Positions 17,498 to 28,957 are shown, numbered from the stretch's first letter. The stretch is DNA of 64,000 nucleotides from Thiocapsa roseilacustris (GCF_041903755.1 NZ_JBBWVE010000003.1:181157-245156); one strand, 5' to 3'. Translations and numbers: made by a program. Notes: generated by a model not told the origin, from the sequence alone.

Positions 17498-17992
17498 TTG
17501 GATACCGACATCCTGACCCGTATCGAGATCAGCAAGGAGTATCTGAATTTCAGCGCCGGCCATTTCACCATCTTCTCCGCGACCGAGCGGGAGAACCTCC
17601 ATGGCCACAACTTTCGGATTCGCTGCAATGTCACGGCGCCGGTCGGCGCGGACGGTATGGCGTTCGATTACGTCATGCTCAAGCGGGTGCTCAAGTCGCT
17701 TTGCGACGAGTTCGACGAGCGCCTGCTGCTGCCCGAGCGATCGCCGCATCTGAGGATCGAGTATGGCGGCGGGATGGTGATCGCTTGTTTCGGCGAGGAG
17801 CGTCTGACCTTCCTGGAGCGCGACGTGCTGGTCCTGCCCATTCGAAACGTGACCATCGAAGAGCTGGCCGAGCTGCTGCTTGGGCGGCTGCGCGCGCGAT
17901 CCGAGCTGGTCGGTCGGGATCTGTACGCCATCGAGCTGGGTGTCTCGTCGGGCGACGGACAATGGGCCTTTTCGTCTTGGAGGACACCGTGA
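17498..17992 (+). CDS. 6-pyruvoyl-tetrahydropterin synthase family enzyme (PTPS-III-like motif)
   Basis: This 164-residue protein starts with TTG 17498 (GGAGA about 7 nt upstream). It has FSAGHF (first zinc His, about residue 22) and ENLHGHNF (two zinc His, about 35-37). The residue pattern before HGH is E-x-x-HGH. QueD enzymes have C-x3-HGH and mammalian PTPS has C-x5-HGH; the ExxHGH form is known from PTPS-III proteins that make 6-hydroxymethyl-dihydropterin and replace FolB in folate synthesis. No Cys is placed to serve as the usual nucleophile. It overlaps the next gene by 4 bp (GTGA), so it is translationally coupled to an SDR gene. Folate or a dedicated tetrahydropterin are both possible products. 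Confidence 0.8.
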   Translation: MDTDILTRIEISKEYLNFSAGHFTIFSATERENLHGHNFRIRCNVTAPVGADGMAFDYVMLKRVLKSLCDEFDERLLLPERSPHLRIEYGGGMVIACFGEERLTFLERDVLVLPIRNVTIEELAELLLGRLRARSELVGRDLYAIELGVSSGDGQWAFSSWRTP

Positions 17993-18690
17993 ATCTACTT
18001 GTTGTCACAGGTGCGAGTACGGGGATCGGTCGCGCCATCGCGACCCGCTTTCTGTTGGAGGGCAGCGTTGTCGTCAATCTCTCTCGCCGTCCCTGCACGG
18101 AGCGAGGCGTGGAGAATCTGGCGTGCGATCTTGCGCAGCCCGACGCGATCGATCGGATCGCCGCTCCCCTCGGGACCTGGTTGGTCGATGCCGAGCGCAT
18201 CTGTCTGGTCCACAACGCCTCGGTCATGCGTCGCGACAGTATCGACGCCTTGCCGAGCGAGGACCTGCGTGCCGTGCTCGAGCTTAATCTGGTGGCCGCC
18301 AACGGTCTTAACCAGTTGGTTCTGCCACACATGAGCGCCGGCTCCAGCATCATCTATATCGGCTCGACCCTGGCGGAGAAGGCGGTGCCCGGCGTGGCAA
18401 GCTACGTGATCGCCAAGCATGCCCTGGCCGGGATGATGCGTTCGACCTGCCAAGATCTTGCCGGGCGCGGGATCCACACCTGCATGATCTGCCCCGGTTT
18501 CACGGATACCGAGCAGATCCGAACCATGATCGGCGGCGATCCGGACACGCTTGCCGCCCTAGCGGGGATGTCGGCGTTCGATCGGCTGATCGAGCCGGAA
18601 GAGATCGCCGAGACCGTGGCCTTTGCGGCCCATGCCCCGGTGCTGAACGGGGCGCTCATCCATGCCAACCTCGGGCAACGCGAGCGATGA
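17989..18690 (+). CDS. Short-chain dehydrogenase/reductase, first of two
   Basis: The start is GTG 17989 with a strong GGAGG 7 nt upstream, inside the end of the PTPS-like gene. The 233-residue product has TGASTGIG (NAD(P) binding), HNAS (in place of the usual NNAG) and the catalytic S...YxxxK (IYIGST...SYVIAKHAL). R at SRRP after the second beta strand suggests NADP(H). It resembles sepiapterin-reductase-like SDRs. The operon position, between a PTPS-family enzyme and a second SDR, suggests reduction of the pterin side chain; this is inference. Confidence 0.85.
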   Translation: MNLLVVTGASTGIGRAIATRFLLEGSVVVNLSRRPCTERGVENLACDLAQPDAIDRIAAPLGTWLVDAERICLVHNASVMRRDSIDALPSEDLRAVLELNLVAANGLNQLVLPHMSAGSSIIYIGSTLAEKAVPGVASYVIAKHALAGMMRSTCQDLAGRGIHTCMICPGFTDTEQIRTMIGGDPDTLAALAGMSAFDRLIEPEEIAETVAFAAHAPVLNGALIHANLGQRER

Positions 18691-19448
18691 CCGACGCGGC
18701 GCAGCGCATCGTCTGTATCAGCGGCGGGACATCCGGGATCGGGGCGGGGCTTGTCGCCGCCTTCATCGAGGCCGGCGATCGCGTCGTGACCTTCGGGCGG
18801 GATCCGGATAAGGTCGCCGCGCTCGCGCAGCAGTGGGGTCATGCCGTTGGCTGCGGGAGCTTGCGTCTGCTGGTGGGCGACGTGACGCACGCAGACTTCC
18901 GCGATCGCCTCGTCGCAGAGATTCGGGACGCGGACGGCCGTCTGGATGTCTTGGTGAACAATGCCGGCGTGATCTTGAGCCAAGGCGATCTCGAGGAGAC
19001 GGTCGAGGCCTGGCGGGCGACCCTGGAGGTCAACCTGATCGCGCCCTTTGCACTGACCCAGGTCTTTCTCGGTCTGCTCGAGCAAAGCGCCGCCCCGGTC
19101 GTCATCAACATGTCGTCGGCTTGTGCACAGCACCCCTTCGAGACCTGCACATCGACAAGCTATTCCGCCAGCAAGGCGGGTCTGGAGATGTTGACGAAGC
19201 GACTGGCGATGGCGCTGGGGGCACGCGGCATTCGGGTGAACGCTGTGGCCCCCGGCGTGGTGGAATCCCCGATGTGGGGCGGGGCGACCGATCTGATCGC
19301 CTCGACCGTGAAGCGCCGTCACCGCTTACGCCAAGATGCCGTCGAGCCGAGCGACGTGGCGCGTGCCGTCGTCTTTCTCGCGTCTGAGGACGCGCGCCGG
19401 ATTACCGGCGCGTGCCTCAACGTCGATGCAGGTTATGCACTCGGTTGA
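18687..19448 (+). CDS. Short-chain dehydrogenase/reductase, second of two
   Basis: The 253-residue product overlaps the previous gene by ATGA. Classical SDR motifs are present: GGTSGIG, NNAG, S..SYSASK and RVNAVAPG. FGRDPDK after strand 2 fits NADP(H). It has the standard length and the C-terminal GACLNVDAGYALG typical of FabG-like members. It is the third gene of a fully overlapping PTPS-SDR-SDR operon. The two SDRs are only distantly similar, so they probably catalyse different steps. Confidence 0.85.
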   Translation: MTDAAQRIVCISGGTSGIGAGLVAAFIEAGDRVVTFGRDPDKVAALAQQWGHAVGCGSLRLLVGDVTHADFRDRLVAEIRDADGRLDVLVNNAGVILSQGDLEETVEAWRATLEVNLIAPFALTQVFLGLLEQSAAPVVINMSSACAQHPFETCTSTSYSASKAGLEMLTKRLAMALGARGIRVNAVAPGVVESPMWGGATDLIASTVKRRHRLRQDAVEPSDVARAVVFLASEDARRITGACLNVDAGYALG

Positions 19449-19491
19449 ACCGAAAAAGGCAGTCATCAAGCCAAGACGGCAAGCGCAGGTT

Positions 19492-19911
19492 TCAGCCGAG
19501 CTCGTCGGTCGGGATCTGCTGCATGAGCCCGAAGCTCTTCACGAAGGGGTTAGCCATGCGCGGATCCTTCAGCATCGCCTTGTAGTCACCCTCTTTGAAC
19601 TTGAGCTTGCCCGTCATGAAGGCGGCTCCCATGCCGGTCATGCCGATGCCTTTCTCGACCCACTTGAGCCAGTCCTTGAGGTCTGCACGCATGTCCCAGT
19701 TGGCGGGCGGGTCGTTCTCCGACCAAGCGCCGGCCCGGACGCAGACGCCCTTTTCGACGACAAAGACGCCGCGCGGGTTCTCTTCGTCCTTGAATCCACA
19801 ATAGATCACCGAGTTGAAGTCGATCTCGGCGAGCTTGTCCGTGACCTCCGGCTCACCGTTCCATCCGTCCTTGAGATGATTCATCCATTCCGCTGAAAAG
19901 AGTGCGGCCAT
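19492..19911 (-). CDS. SCP2-like sterol/lipid-binding family protein
   Basis: The start is ATG 19911 with GGAGG 9 nt upstream (139 residues). The sequence VIYCGFKDEENPRGVFVVEKGVCVRAG...ADLKDWLKWVEKG...FMTGKLKFKEGDYKAMLKDP matches small bacterial SCP2-domain proteins, in which the GKLKxxGD segment is conserved. No signal peptide, so cytosolic. Lipid binding is a family expectation. It converges on the SDR operon. Confidence 0.7.
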   Translation of the reverse strand: MAALFSAEWMNHLKDGWNGEPEVTDKLAEIDFNSVIYCGFKDEENPRGVFVVEKGVCVRAGAWSENDPPANWDMRADLKDWLKWVEKGIGMTGMGAAFMTGKLKFKEGDYKAMLKDPRMANPFVKSFGLMQQIPTDELG

Positions 19912-20230
19912 TGTTGTTGTCCTCCGGGTTGGCAGTGCTGAAAAATCGCGCGCGTTGCCGCGGCGGTCGGTGTGTCTGGTTGCGGGACCGGCAGAAACGC
20001 GGCCCGGCTGCACCCGTGATTTTACCAGGATGAGGAAAAAAGGATATGGGCCGGGGCCGTGAGCTTGGCACCGAACAGTCTCCGAAATCGCTCGCGGAGC
20101 CACGGAGAGACCGAGCGCACGCTGGAAAGATTTCGGACCCTCCGCGCCCTCCGCGTCTCCGTGAGAGGCCTTTCGAGCTGGAACCAGGGTGCCGGCATCA
20201 ACTGATTCGTTGGCAAGGGCCGCGAGCGGT
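19912..20230. other. Intergenic with a gcggagccacgg-type inverted repeat
   Basis: About 320 bp. Segments 20094-20112 (cgcggagccacggagagac) and 20142-20166 (ctccgcgccctccgcgtctccgtga) form an imperfect inverted repeat of a kind widespread in proteobacterial spacers. No gene is visible. Confidence 0.45.
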
Positions 20231-21754
20231 TCAGCCGAATCCGAGTCGGATCCCCGCGGGGGCCAAGCGTTCCGCCTCCTCTTCCAGCTCCAAGCGTGTC
20301 AAGGGGTGGTCCGCGAGCCAGTCGCCGGGGAAGCCGAGGACGATGCTGTCCCCGTCCGCCGTCAGGATCGGATTCGGTTTGCTCTCCGAGGAGCGTCCGC
20401 GGTGCAGGAGCACGGCCAGCCGCAGGACGACGCAGAGCCGGCGCGCCGTCTCCCGCATCCCCTGCGGTAGGGACGCCAGATCCTGCACGGGAAACTTGCG
20501 CCGATGGCCGAGCACCAGCACGGCGAGCAGCATCTGCTCGGGCCGGGTGAATCCGGCGAGATCCGCGTTTCGTAACAGATAGGCGCCATGCTTCTGATAC
20601 TGGCTATGGGCGACCATGACGCCGATCTCGTGCAGCCGTGCCGCCCAAGCCAACATCAGCCCTTGGTTGGGATCTTGCAGGCTCCAGGCTGCCGCGAGGC
20701 GGCGCAAGAGAACCAAGGCCGTCGCGCGAACCCGTTGTGCGTGGTCTTGGTCGATCTGGAAGTGTCGGCAAAGCGTGTCGACGGTCCGCTCGCGAACATC
20801 CTCATGCTTGCCGCGGCCCATCATCTCGTAGATCACGCCTTCGCGCAGGGCGTACTCCGAGACATGGATCTGCTGGATCCCGAGTGTTTCGAAGACCGAT
20901 CGCAGGACCGCTACGCCGCCTGCAAACACGGGCTTGCGCTCCTCCGCCAGGCCTTTCAGGGTCACCGCCGAGATACGGCCGGTTTCGACGAGGGCGTCAC
21001 GAAGACGCAGCAGGGATGCCGCGGAGATTCCGTCCTCGCACCAACCTTCGGCCGCCACGACCGACGCGATCGATCTGATGGTCCCCGAGCTGCCGACCGC
21101 CGTCTGCCAGCCGGCCCGGCGAAACAGCTCGCGCACGGGCCGTACCTCGAGCGCCCCCGTGAGCTCGGCCTTCTCCATGGCTCGGGCGGTGATGCGCCCG
21201 TCGGCGAAATGACGGCGCGACATGCTCACGCAGCCCATGTACAGGCTCTCGCGCAAGCGTGCTGAAAAACCGAGTCCGACGATGATCTCCGTGCTTCCGC
21301 CGCCGATGTCGACGACTAAGCGGCGCTCGGTCCCTGCGGCCAGATCATGTGCAACGCCGAGGTAGATCAGGCGGGCCTCTTCGCGGCCCGCGATGACCTC
21401 GATCGGGTGGCCGAGCTTGGCTTCGGCAAGGGGAAGGAAATCGCTGTCGGGTGCAAGCTGACGCAGTGTGTTGGTTCCGACCGCCCGCACGCTGCCGGGA
21501 GGGAATCCACGGAGCCTCTGGCCGAATCGCTCCAGACACGCCAATGCTCGCTCGGCGACCTGCGGGTCGAGCCGCCTGTCCTCGCCCAAGCCCTCGCCGA
21601 GCCGGACCATCTCCTTGATGCGATCGGTGACCTGCATGTGGCCGTTGCCGATGCGGGCCACGATCATGTGAAAGCTGTTGGATCCGAGATCGACGGCTGC
21701 GACGACCTCTGGCAGCATGGTCTCGACGGGGTCCTGAACGGGCTCTTCAATCAT
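20231..21754 (-). CDS. ppx: Exopolyphosphatase, Ppx/GppA family
   Basis: I start at ATG 21754 (507 residues); the frame is open further upstream but without homology. The ASKHA nucleotide/phosphate motifs are present: AAVDLGSNSFHMIVAR (about residue 18), GTNTLR, IAGREEARLIYLGV, VVDIGGGSTEII and AVGSSGTIRSIA. The C-terminal HD-like domain includes ARLHEIGVMVAHSQYQKHGAYLL. The length matches Ppx rather than the shorter GppA-only forms. The enzyme releases phosphate from polyphosphate, or hydrolyses pppGpp. It is divergent from recQ. With the PPK2 gene at 45920 it indicates active polyphosphate metabolism. Confidence 0.9.
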   Translation of the reverse strand: MIEEPVQDPVETMLPEVVAAVDLGSNSFHMIVARIGNGHMQVTDRIKEMVRLGEGLGEDRRLDPQVAERALACLERFGQRLRGFPPGSVRAVGTNTLRQLAPDSDFLPLAEAKLGHPIEVIAGREEARLIYLGVAHDLAAGTERRLVVDIGGGSTEIIVGLGFSARLRESLYMGCVSMSRRHFADGRITARAMEKAELTGALEVRPVRELFRRAGWQTAVGSSGTIRSIASVVAAEGWCEDGISAASLLRLRDALVETGRISAVTLKGLAEERKPVFAGGVAVLRSVFETLGIQQIHVSEYALREGVIYEMMGRGKHEDVRERTVDTLCRHFQIDQDHAQRVRATALVLLRRLAAAWSLQDPNQGLMLAWAARLHEIGVMVAHSQYQKHGAYLLRNADLAGFTRPEQMLLAVLVLGHRRKFPVQDLASLPQGMRETARRLCVVLRLAVLLHRGRSSESKPNPILTADGDSIVLGFPGDWLADHPLTRLELEEEAERLAPAGIRLGFG

Positions 21755-21931
21755 GGCAGGGTCCAACGCTGAACGGCGCGTTAATGGTACCAGAAGCCGG
21801 CTCGATCGCGGGTGTCGGCTGTCGATGCTGCTCGCGATAATGGCTCCATGAGGGTCGGCAATCGAGTTGTACACGAATGGCTTATAATGTGTGTCGCAAC
21901 CGATGCCGGTGCGAACGTACGGAGCGACAGG

Positions 21932-24136
21932 ATGAACGAGACGCCACTTCAAGTCCTCAACCGCGTCTTTGGCTACGACAGTTTTCGCGGCGCCCAGGCC
22001 GAGATCATCGACCGGGTGATCGGCGGCGGAGACGCCCTGGTCCTGATGCCGACGGGCGGCGGCAAGTCGCTCTGTTATCAGATCCCGGCGCTCCTGCGGC
22101 CGGGGGTCGGCGTGGTGGTCTCGCCGCTGATCGCCTTGATGCAGGATCAGGTCGATGCACTGCAACAACTCGGCGTGCGGGCCGCCTTCCTGAACTCATC
22201 GCTGACACCGCAGGCGGCCCGCGCGGTCGAGGAGAAGATGATCTCCGGTGATCTGGATCTGGTCTATGTCGCTCCGGAGCGCCTGCTGACAGATCGCTTC
22301 CTCGCGCTGCTGGATCGCGTCCCGGTTGCCCTGTTCGCGATCGACGAGGCCCACTGCGTCTCCCAATGGGGGCACGATTTTCGCCCCGAATACATCCAGC
22401 TCCACCAGCTGCACGAGCGCTGGCCGCACGTTCCCCGCGTGGCCCTCACGGCGACCGCCGATGCGCCGACCCGTGCCGAGATCCTGACCCGCCTGGGTCT
22501 GGAGCAGGCCGGGCAATTCGTTTCCAGCTTCGACCGACCGAATATCCGCTATCGCATCGTCGAGAAGGCCAACCCGCGTCAGCAGCTCATCGCCTTCCTG
22601 CGCAATGAGCATCCCGGCGATGCCGGCATCGTCTACTGTCTGTCGCGCCGCAAGGTCGAGGAGACGGCGGCCTATCTCGCGACCCAGGGCATGATCGCGC
22701 TGCCCTATCACGCCGGGCTTTCGGCCGAGACCCGCCGCACGCACCAAGCGCGGTTCCTGCGCGAGGAGGGTGTGGTCATCGTCGCGACCATCGCCTTCGG
22801 GATGGGGATCGACAAGCCGGATGTTCGCTTCGTCGCACACCTGGATCTGCCCAAAAGTCTGGAGGCCTATTACCAGGAGACCGGGCGCGGCGGTCGGGAC
22901 GGTGAGGCGGCGGACGCCTGGATGACCTACGGGCTGGGCGACGTGGTGATGCTGCGTCGCATGATCGAGGACTCCGAGGCCGAGGAGCGCTTCAAGCGCG
23001 TGGAGATGCAGAAGCTCGACAGCATGCTCGGCTTCTGCGAGACCACCGAATGTCGGCGCCAGGTTCTGCTCAACTATTTCGGTGAGCCTCAACCCAAGCC
23101 CTGCGGCAACTGCGATACCTGCCTGGAGCCGGTCGCCACCTGGGACGGGACGCAGGCGGCGCAGAAGGCGCTCTCCTGCATTTATCGCACGGGCCAACGC
23201 TTCGGCAGCAGCTATCTGGTGGATGTCCTGCTCGGCAAGAACAACGAGCGCATCCGCCGCTTCGGGCATGACCGGGTGACAACCTTCGGTATCGGACAGG
23301 AGTTGTCCGCAGATCAATGGAGGTCGGTCTATCGCCAGCTCGTCGCGGCCGGGTTCATCAGGGTCGACTTCGAAGGGCACGGCGCACTGTGCCTGACCGA
23401 GCAGAGCCGCCCCTTGTTGCGGGGCGAACGTACGCTGCACCTGCGTCGGGACCCGGACCGCAAACGCACGAGCTCCGCCGCGCGCCGCCCCGCCATGGCA
23501 CCGCCGACCGACCCGGAGGCGCTTGCGCTCTGGGAGGCCTTGCGCGACTACCGGCGTCAGCTCGCCTCGGAGCAGGATGTGCCGGCTTACCACATCTTCA
23601 ACGATGTCACGCTCAACGAGATGTTGACCTATCGTCCGCGTGATCGCGACGAGCTGTCTCGTATCAATGGTGTCGGTCAGGTGAAGCTCGAGCGCTTCGG
23701 CTCGGGCTTCCTGCGGCTGCTCGCCCTGCATGAAGCGGAGCACGGCCGACCGGACCGGGTGCCGCGCTTGCCGGAGGCCAGAGCGGCTGCGAGCGAGGCC
23801 CGCGCCGGCGTGATCGAGCTGAACGACTCGGCTCGCGAGACGCTGACACTGCTGCGCACGGGACTCTCCGTGGAGGCGATCGCCGATCGCCGCGCGCTGA
23901 AGCCCAGCACCATCTATACGCATCTGTCGCGCTGTATCGAGGCCGGCGAGCTCTCGGTCGGGGAGGTCGTCGACCTCGATCGGGATAGCCTCCGGGCCAT
24001 CGAATTCGCCATCGAGCAACTGCCCGAGAATGCGCTTATGAGCTTGAAACCGATCTATGAAGCCTTCGAAGGCCGCTACAGTTATGGCCTCTTGACCTGT
24101 GTGCGGGCAGGAATGGGGATCTCGGCCGGGGAATGA
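21932..24136 (+). CDS. recQ: ATP-dependent DNA helicase RecQ
   Basis: The start is ATG 21932 with GGAG upstream (734 residues). The SF2 helicase motifs are all visible: FRGAQ, MPTGGGKSLCYQ (Walker A), DEAHC (Walker B), FGMGIDKPDVR and QETGRGGRDG. The zinc module follows (CRRQVLLNYFGEP...CGNCDTC), then a winged-helix RQC domain and an HRDC domain (about 540-615). About 110 extra residues follow, containing an HTH_40-type segment (SVEAIADRRALKPSTIYTHLSRCIE). This tail makes it longer than E. coli RecQ (610) but is normal for a common bacterial subgroup. 3'-5' helicase in recombination and repair. Confidence 0.95.
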   Translation: MNETPLQVLNRVFGYDSFRGAQAEIIDRVIGGGDALVLMPTGGGKSLCYQIPALLRPGVGVVVSPLIALMQDQVDALQQLGVRAAFLNSSLTPQAARAVEEKMISGDLDLVYVAPERLLTDRFLALLDRVPVALFAIDEAHCVSQWGHDFRPEYIQLHQLHERWPHVPRVALTATADAPTRAEILTRLGLEQAGQFVSSFDRPNIRYRIVEKANPRQQLIAFLRNEHPGDAGIVYCLSRRKVEETAAYLATQGMIALPYHAGLSAETRRTHQARFLREEGVVIVATIAFGMGIDKPDVRFVAHLDLPKSLEAYYQETGRGGRDGEAADAWMTYGLGDVVMLRRMIEDSEAEERFKRVEMQKLDSMLGFCETTECRRQVLLNYFGEPQPKPCGNCDTCLEPVATWDGTQAAQKALSCIYRTGQRFGSSYLVDVLLGKNNERIRRFGHDRVTTFGIGQELSADQWRSVYRQLVAAGFIRVDFEGHGALCLTEQSRPLLRGERTLHLRRDPDRKRTSSAARRPAMAPPTDPEALALWEALRDYRRQLASEQDVPAYHIFNDVTLNEMLTYRPRDRDELSRINGVGQVKLERFGSGFLRLLALHEAEHGRPDRVPRLPEARAAASEARAGVIELNDSARETLTLLRTGLSVEAIADRRALKPSTIYTHLSRCIEAGELSVGEVVDLDRDSLRAIEFAIEQLPENALMSLKPIYEAFEGRYSYGLLTCVRAGMGISAGE

Positions 24137-24191
24137 TTCACATCTGGCTCGGTCTATAATCGACCCTGTGCGCGATCCACTGGAGCCCGCC

Positions 24192-24587
24192 ATGAGCTTG
24201 ACCCAGCAAGACATCGATTTCATCAAGACCAACATGGCCGTTTGGCTCGCCGAGCAGAGCCTCGGCAAGCCGCCGGCCGTCTACGAGATCGAGCTGCGCG
24301 AGCGCATGGTGCGCGTCGAAGAAGAGCTCAAACATCAGCGTGAGCTGATGCGGCAGGGCTTCGAGCAGATGGACAAGCGCTTCGAGCAGGTCGAGAGACG
24401 CTTCGAGCAGATCGACAAGCGTTTCGAGCAGGTTGAAAAACGCTTCGAGCAGATCGACAAGCGCTTCGAGCAGGTCGACAAGCGCTTCGACGAGATGATC
24501 CGTCGCCACGATCGCCACTTCTTGTGGCTGATCGGTTTCATCACTACGGTCGGCGGCCTGGTCATTGCGGCTGGCAAGTTATGGTAG
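24192..24587 (+). CDS. Coiled-coil protein with C-terminal membrane anchor
   Basis: The start is ATG 24192 with GGAG 8 nt upstream (131 residues). Residues about 55-100 are perfect heptads RFEQ(V/I)(D/E)K repeated six times, encoded by 21-bp tandem repeats. A single C-terminal transmembrane helix follows (FLWLIGFITTVGGLVIAAGKLW). The N-terminal part (TQQDIDFIKTNMAVWLAE) is conserved-looking but unassigned. It probably forms a membrane-tethered parallel coiled coil; function is unknown. Confidence 0.7.
   Translation: MSLTQQDIDFIKTNMAVWLAEQSLGKPPAVYEIELRERMVRVEEELKHQRELMRQGFEQMDKRFEQVERRFEQIDKRFEQVEKRFEQIDKRFEQVDKRFDEMIRRHDRHFLWLIGFITTVGGLVIAAGKLW
24357..24482 (+). repeat. Six 21-bp tandem repeats within a coiled-coil gene
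   Basis: The unit is (c/g)gcttcgagcag(a/g)tcgacaag with minor changes, six consecutive copies. Each encodes one heptad, so copy number can change without a frameshift. Confidence 0.85.
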
Positions 24588-24671
24588 CGCGCCTTCCGCC
24601 GAACGCTCTTACCGTGTCCGATATTGACGGCGGCCAGCACGGAGCTTGATCAGCGTACTCTTATTTTTATT

Positions 24672-24754
24672 TTAAACCGCGCCGACTCCAACGCTAATCA
24701 AGTCTGCCGCGGCCGATCCCATCCAAAAACATCGCATACCGTGCCGGGCGCGGT

Positions 24755-24758
<4 letters not shown>
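24672..24758. repeat. Family 1 element, copy 7
   Basis: 87 bp with perfect TTAAACCGCG/CGCGGTTTAA ends. Its reverse complement matches the copies at 16042 and 49591. Bases 24755-24757 serve as the TAA stop codon of metH on the minus strand. Confidence 0.9.
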
Positions 24759-27394
<2,636 letters not shown>

Positions 27395-27732
27395 GGAATC
27401 GGTTCGCTGTGGCGGAGATCGCGTTGCGGCGGTTGCCCGACGGACAATTACGGTCGATCAGGCGGGATTCTACGACGAACCCATGCCGTCACGCTCCGCT
27501 CGCGGGAGCGCGGCCGGTCGACGCCGCGCCGACGGAAGGATTGGTGTCTCCAGGCGGCCGCCTAGGGTGAGCCGTCCGCCGAGAGGTCGCGTCCAACCCA
27601 GTCGGGCCATGCGTCGATACCATTGGCGACCCACATGTGCCGCCGATCGGAGATGCGATCTGTCTATTCTGTCCAGACTATAGGGTTGGGGATGAGACGG
27701 GGCAAGGCCGTCAGGCCTGAGGTCTCGTTGAT
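27395..27732. other. Leader region of metH, about 340 bp
   Basis: No gene and no recognisable cobalamin or SAM/SAH riboswitch. Open frames here are antisense shadows without homology. Confidence 0.4.
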
Positions 27733-27962
27733 TCATCGGCGACATCCAAAAAAATTCAAGCAGCTTCCAACCACGGTGACGTCACGCAGGTTGTTCAGCC
27801 CGGAAAAGATGCTCACCTTGCTGAGCCTCCTGACCCCGGTGAGGACGGCGAAGCGGATGTGGGCTTCCGCCCCCTTGATCATCGAATAGAGGTCACGCAG
27901 TCCGTCGCGCAACGGATCTCGCGGAAAGTATGAATCCCGATCGGCAGTTTGCAGCGGTGCAT
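27733..27962 (-). pseudogene. Remnant of an AAA-ATPase-like (PF09820/DUF1703-type) gene
   Basis: Reading from ATG 27962, the first codons give MHRCKLPIGIHTFREIR, the typical N-terminus of this family. A shift to another frame then gives DLYSMIKGAEAHIRFAVLTGV and SKVSIFSGLNNLRDVTV, a block that lies more than 100 residues further in intact members. The frame ends at TGA 27733. The gene therefore has a large internal deletion plus frameshift and truncation. Families of this type are numerous and mobile in Chromatiaceae and Bacteroidetes genomes. Non-functional. Confidence 0.7.
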
Positions 27963-27982
27963 GGGGGCAGGTCTCGTCCCGA

Positions 27983-28222
27983 TCAAAGAAGCTTCACCAG
28001 CGCCGCGATCAGGGCAGCCTGTGCGAGCAACAGGCCGGCAAGCCATTTGATCAGATCGGCCTTCGCGGCTACGAGTCGCGCGTCCAGAAAGTCCCTGGAA
28101 ACCAATTCCTCGCTGGTCGCCTCACGAAAGGCATCAGCGACGGCCTCGGCTTGGGCCGCCGAAAAGCCGGCAGCTTCCAGTTTCTTGGCGAGCTTCAGCG
28201 TGTCGAACGTGATGGCGGTCAT
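27983..28222 (-). CDS. Small DUF1640-like coiled-coil/membrane protein
   Basis: The 79-residue product MTAITFDTLKLAKKLEAAGFSAAQAEAVADAFREA... has the KLxxAGFxxxQAE signature of DUF1640 proteins, followed by a C-terminal hydrophobic helix (WLAGLLLAQAALIAALVKLL). I chose ATG 28222; the ribosome site is weak (AAAGGG). The family also includes mitochondrial calcium uniporter regulators, but the role in bacteria is unknown. Confidence 0.65.
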   Translation of the reverse strand: MTAITFDTLKLAKKLEAAGFSAAQAEAVADAFREATSEELVSRDFLDARLVAAKADLIKWLAGLLLAQAALIAALVKLL

Positions 28223-28519
28223 GGGCAGCGGGCCCTTTGAGCTTGAAATCGTCCTCACAGAATCCAAACCTAGGGATCGACGTGGGTATCGTCAAGCGCC
28301 CGGCCAAGGGGGCCAGGGGACTGGGGCTATAAGTAGGCCGGGCACACCCCGCGGCCGGCGGGGCGGCGTTTGTGATCTCTGTTACCGCCTGGTTTCCTGG
28401 CAGGTCCACATGTTCCGGCCCGTAATCCGAGTTGCGCTCTGGAGGATCAAGGAAGGGTACGAAATAAATCCGTCCCCTTTTTGGCTTTTTGGCTTCCGCT
28501 GGTCGCATTGCCGGCCGGG
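28223..28519. other. Spacer with fragmentary repeats
   Basis: About 300 bp without a gene. It includes ggaagggtacgaaataaatc directly followed by cgtccccttttt, near 28450-28482. This resembles the dispersed agggg-acagattta-type palindromes found around REP-type elements; that identification is tentative. Confidence 0.35.
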
Positions 28520-28957
28520 CTAGTCTCTGCGACGCGCCGTCGTCCGCGCCTTGATCTTGTCCGCCAGCTGGCCGATCAGGACCCCGCCGGCGCCGATCAA
28601 CATCCACAGCGGGAGCCCGATCCCGCCTCCCAGGGTCACGATACCGGCGCCCCCGTTCTCGGCCGCGACAAACGTTGCAATGACGGACCCCACGCCCAGT
28701 CGCACCGTCCAGGAACGCGCGTCCCAGAGAATGTGCTTCACGGCCAATGAGAGCATCTTGAGGAGCGGCCATGCGGCCTTTTGATCGCGGGTGAGTGCGA
28801 GTATGGCCGCCGCCTTCTTAAGGCCGCGCAGGGTCCCGTAACGAATCTCACCCAGACCACGCGACCAACCCAGAAGCCGTTGTTGCTCGGCCGGGGGAAG
28901 ACGCAGTACGGCTTGTACGATGGCGGGTTGAGCCGCGGTTTCTTGCACGTCGGACAC
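28520..28957 (-). CDS. Hypothetical small membrane protein
   Basis: The start is GTG 28957 with AGGAGA 5 nt upstream (145 residues). The N-terminal half is helical and basic (LPPAEQQRLLGWSRGLGEIRYGTLRGLKK). The second half has one or two hydrophobic segments (VRLGVGSVIATFVAA; TLGGGIGLPLWMLIGAGGVLIG) and ends with a basic tail. I recognise no family. It lies 100 bp downstream of nasA on the same strand, but the gap and theme suggest an independent gene. Confidence 0.55.
   Translation of the reverse strand: MSDVQETAAQPAIVQAVLRLPPAEQQRLLGWSRGLGEIRYGTLRGLKKAAAILALTRDQKAAWPLLKMLSLAVKHILWDARSWTVRLGVGSVIATFVAAENGGAGIVTLGGGIGLPLWMLIGAGGVLIGQLADKIKARTTARRRD

Noticed and set aside
17425..17988. Upstream extension of the first SDR frame
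   Set aside because: The frame is open over the PTPS gene, but its translation there is Arg-rich nonsense. GTG 17989 has a strong ribosome site and starts the SDR fold.
22196..24268. 690-codon minus-strand open frame
   Set aside because: It is antisense to recQ. Long antisense frames are expected in GC-rich coding DNA, and its sequence shows no family features.
24357..24482. CRISPR-like tandem array
   Set aside because: Units are contiguous 21-bp coding repeats without spacers and encode heptads.
27395..27732. Cobalamin or SAM riboswitch upstream of metH
   Set aside because: I could not find the B12-box or a SAM/SAH core; the sequence lacks the conserved blocks.
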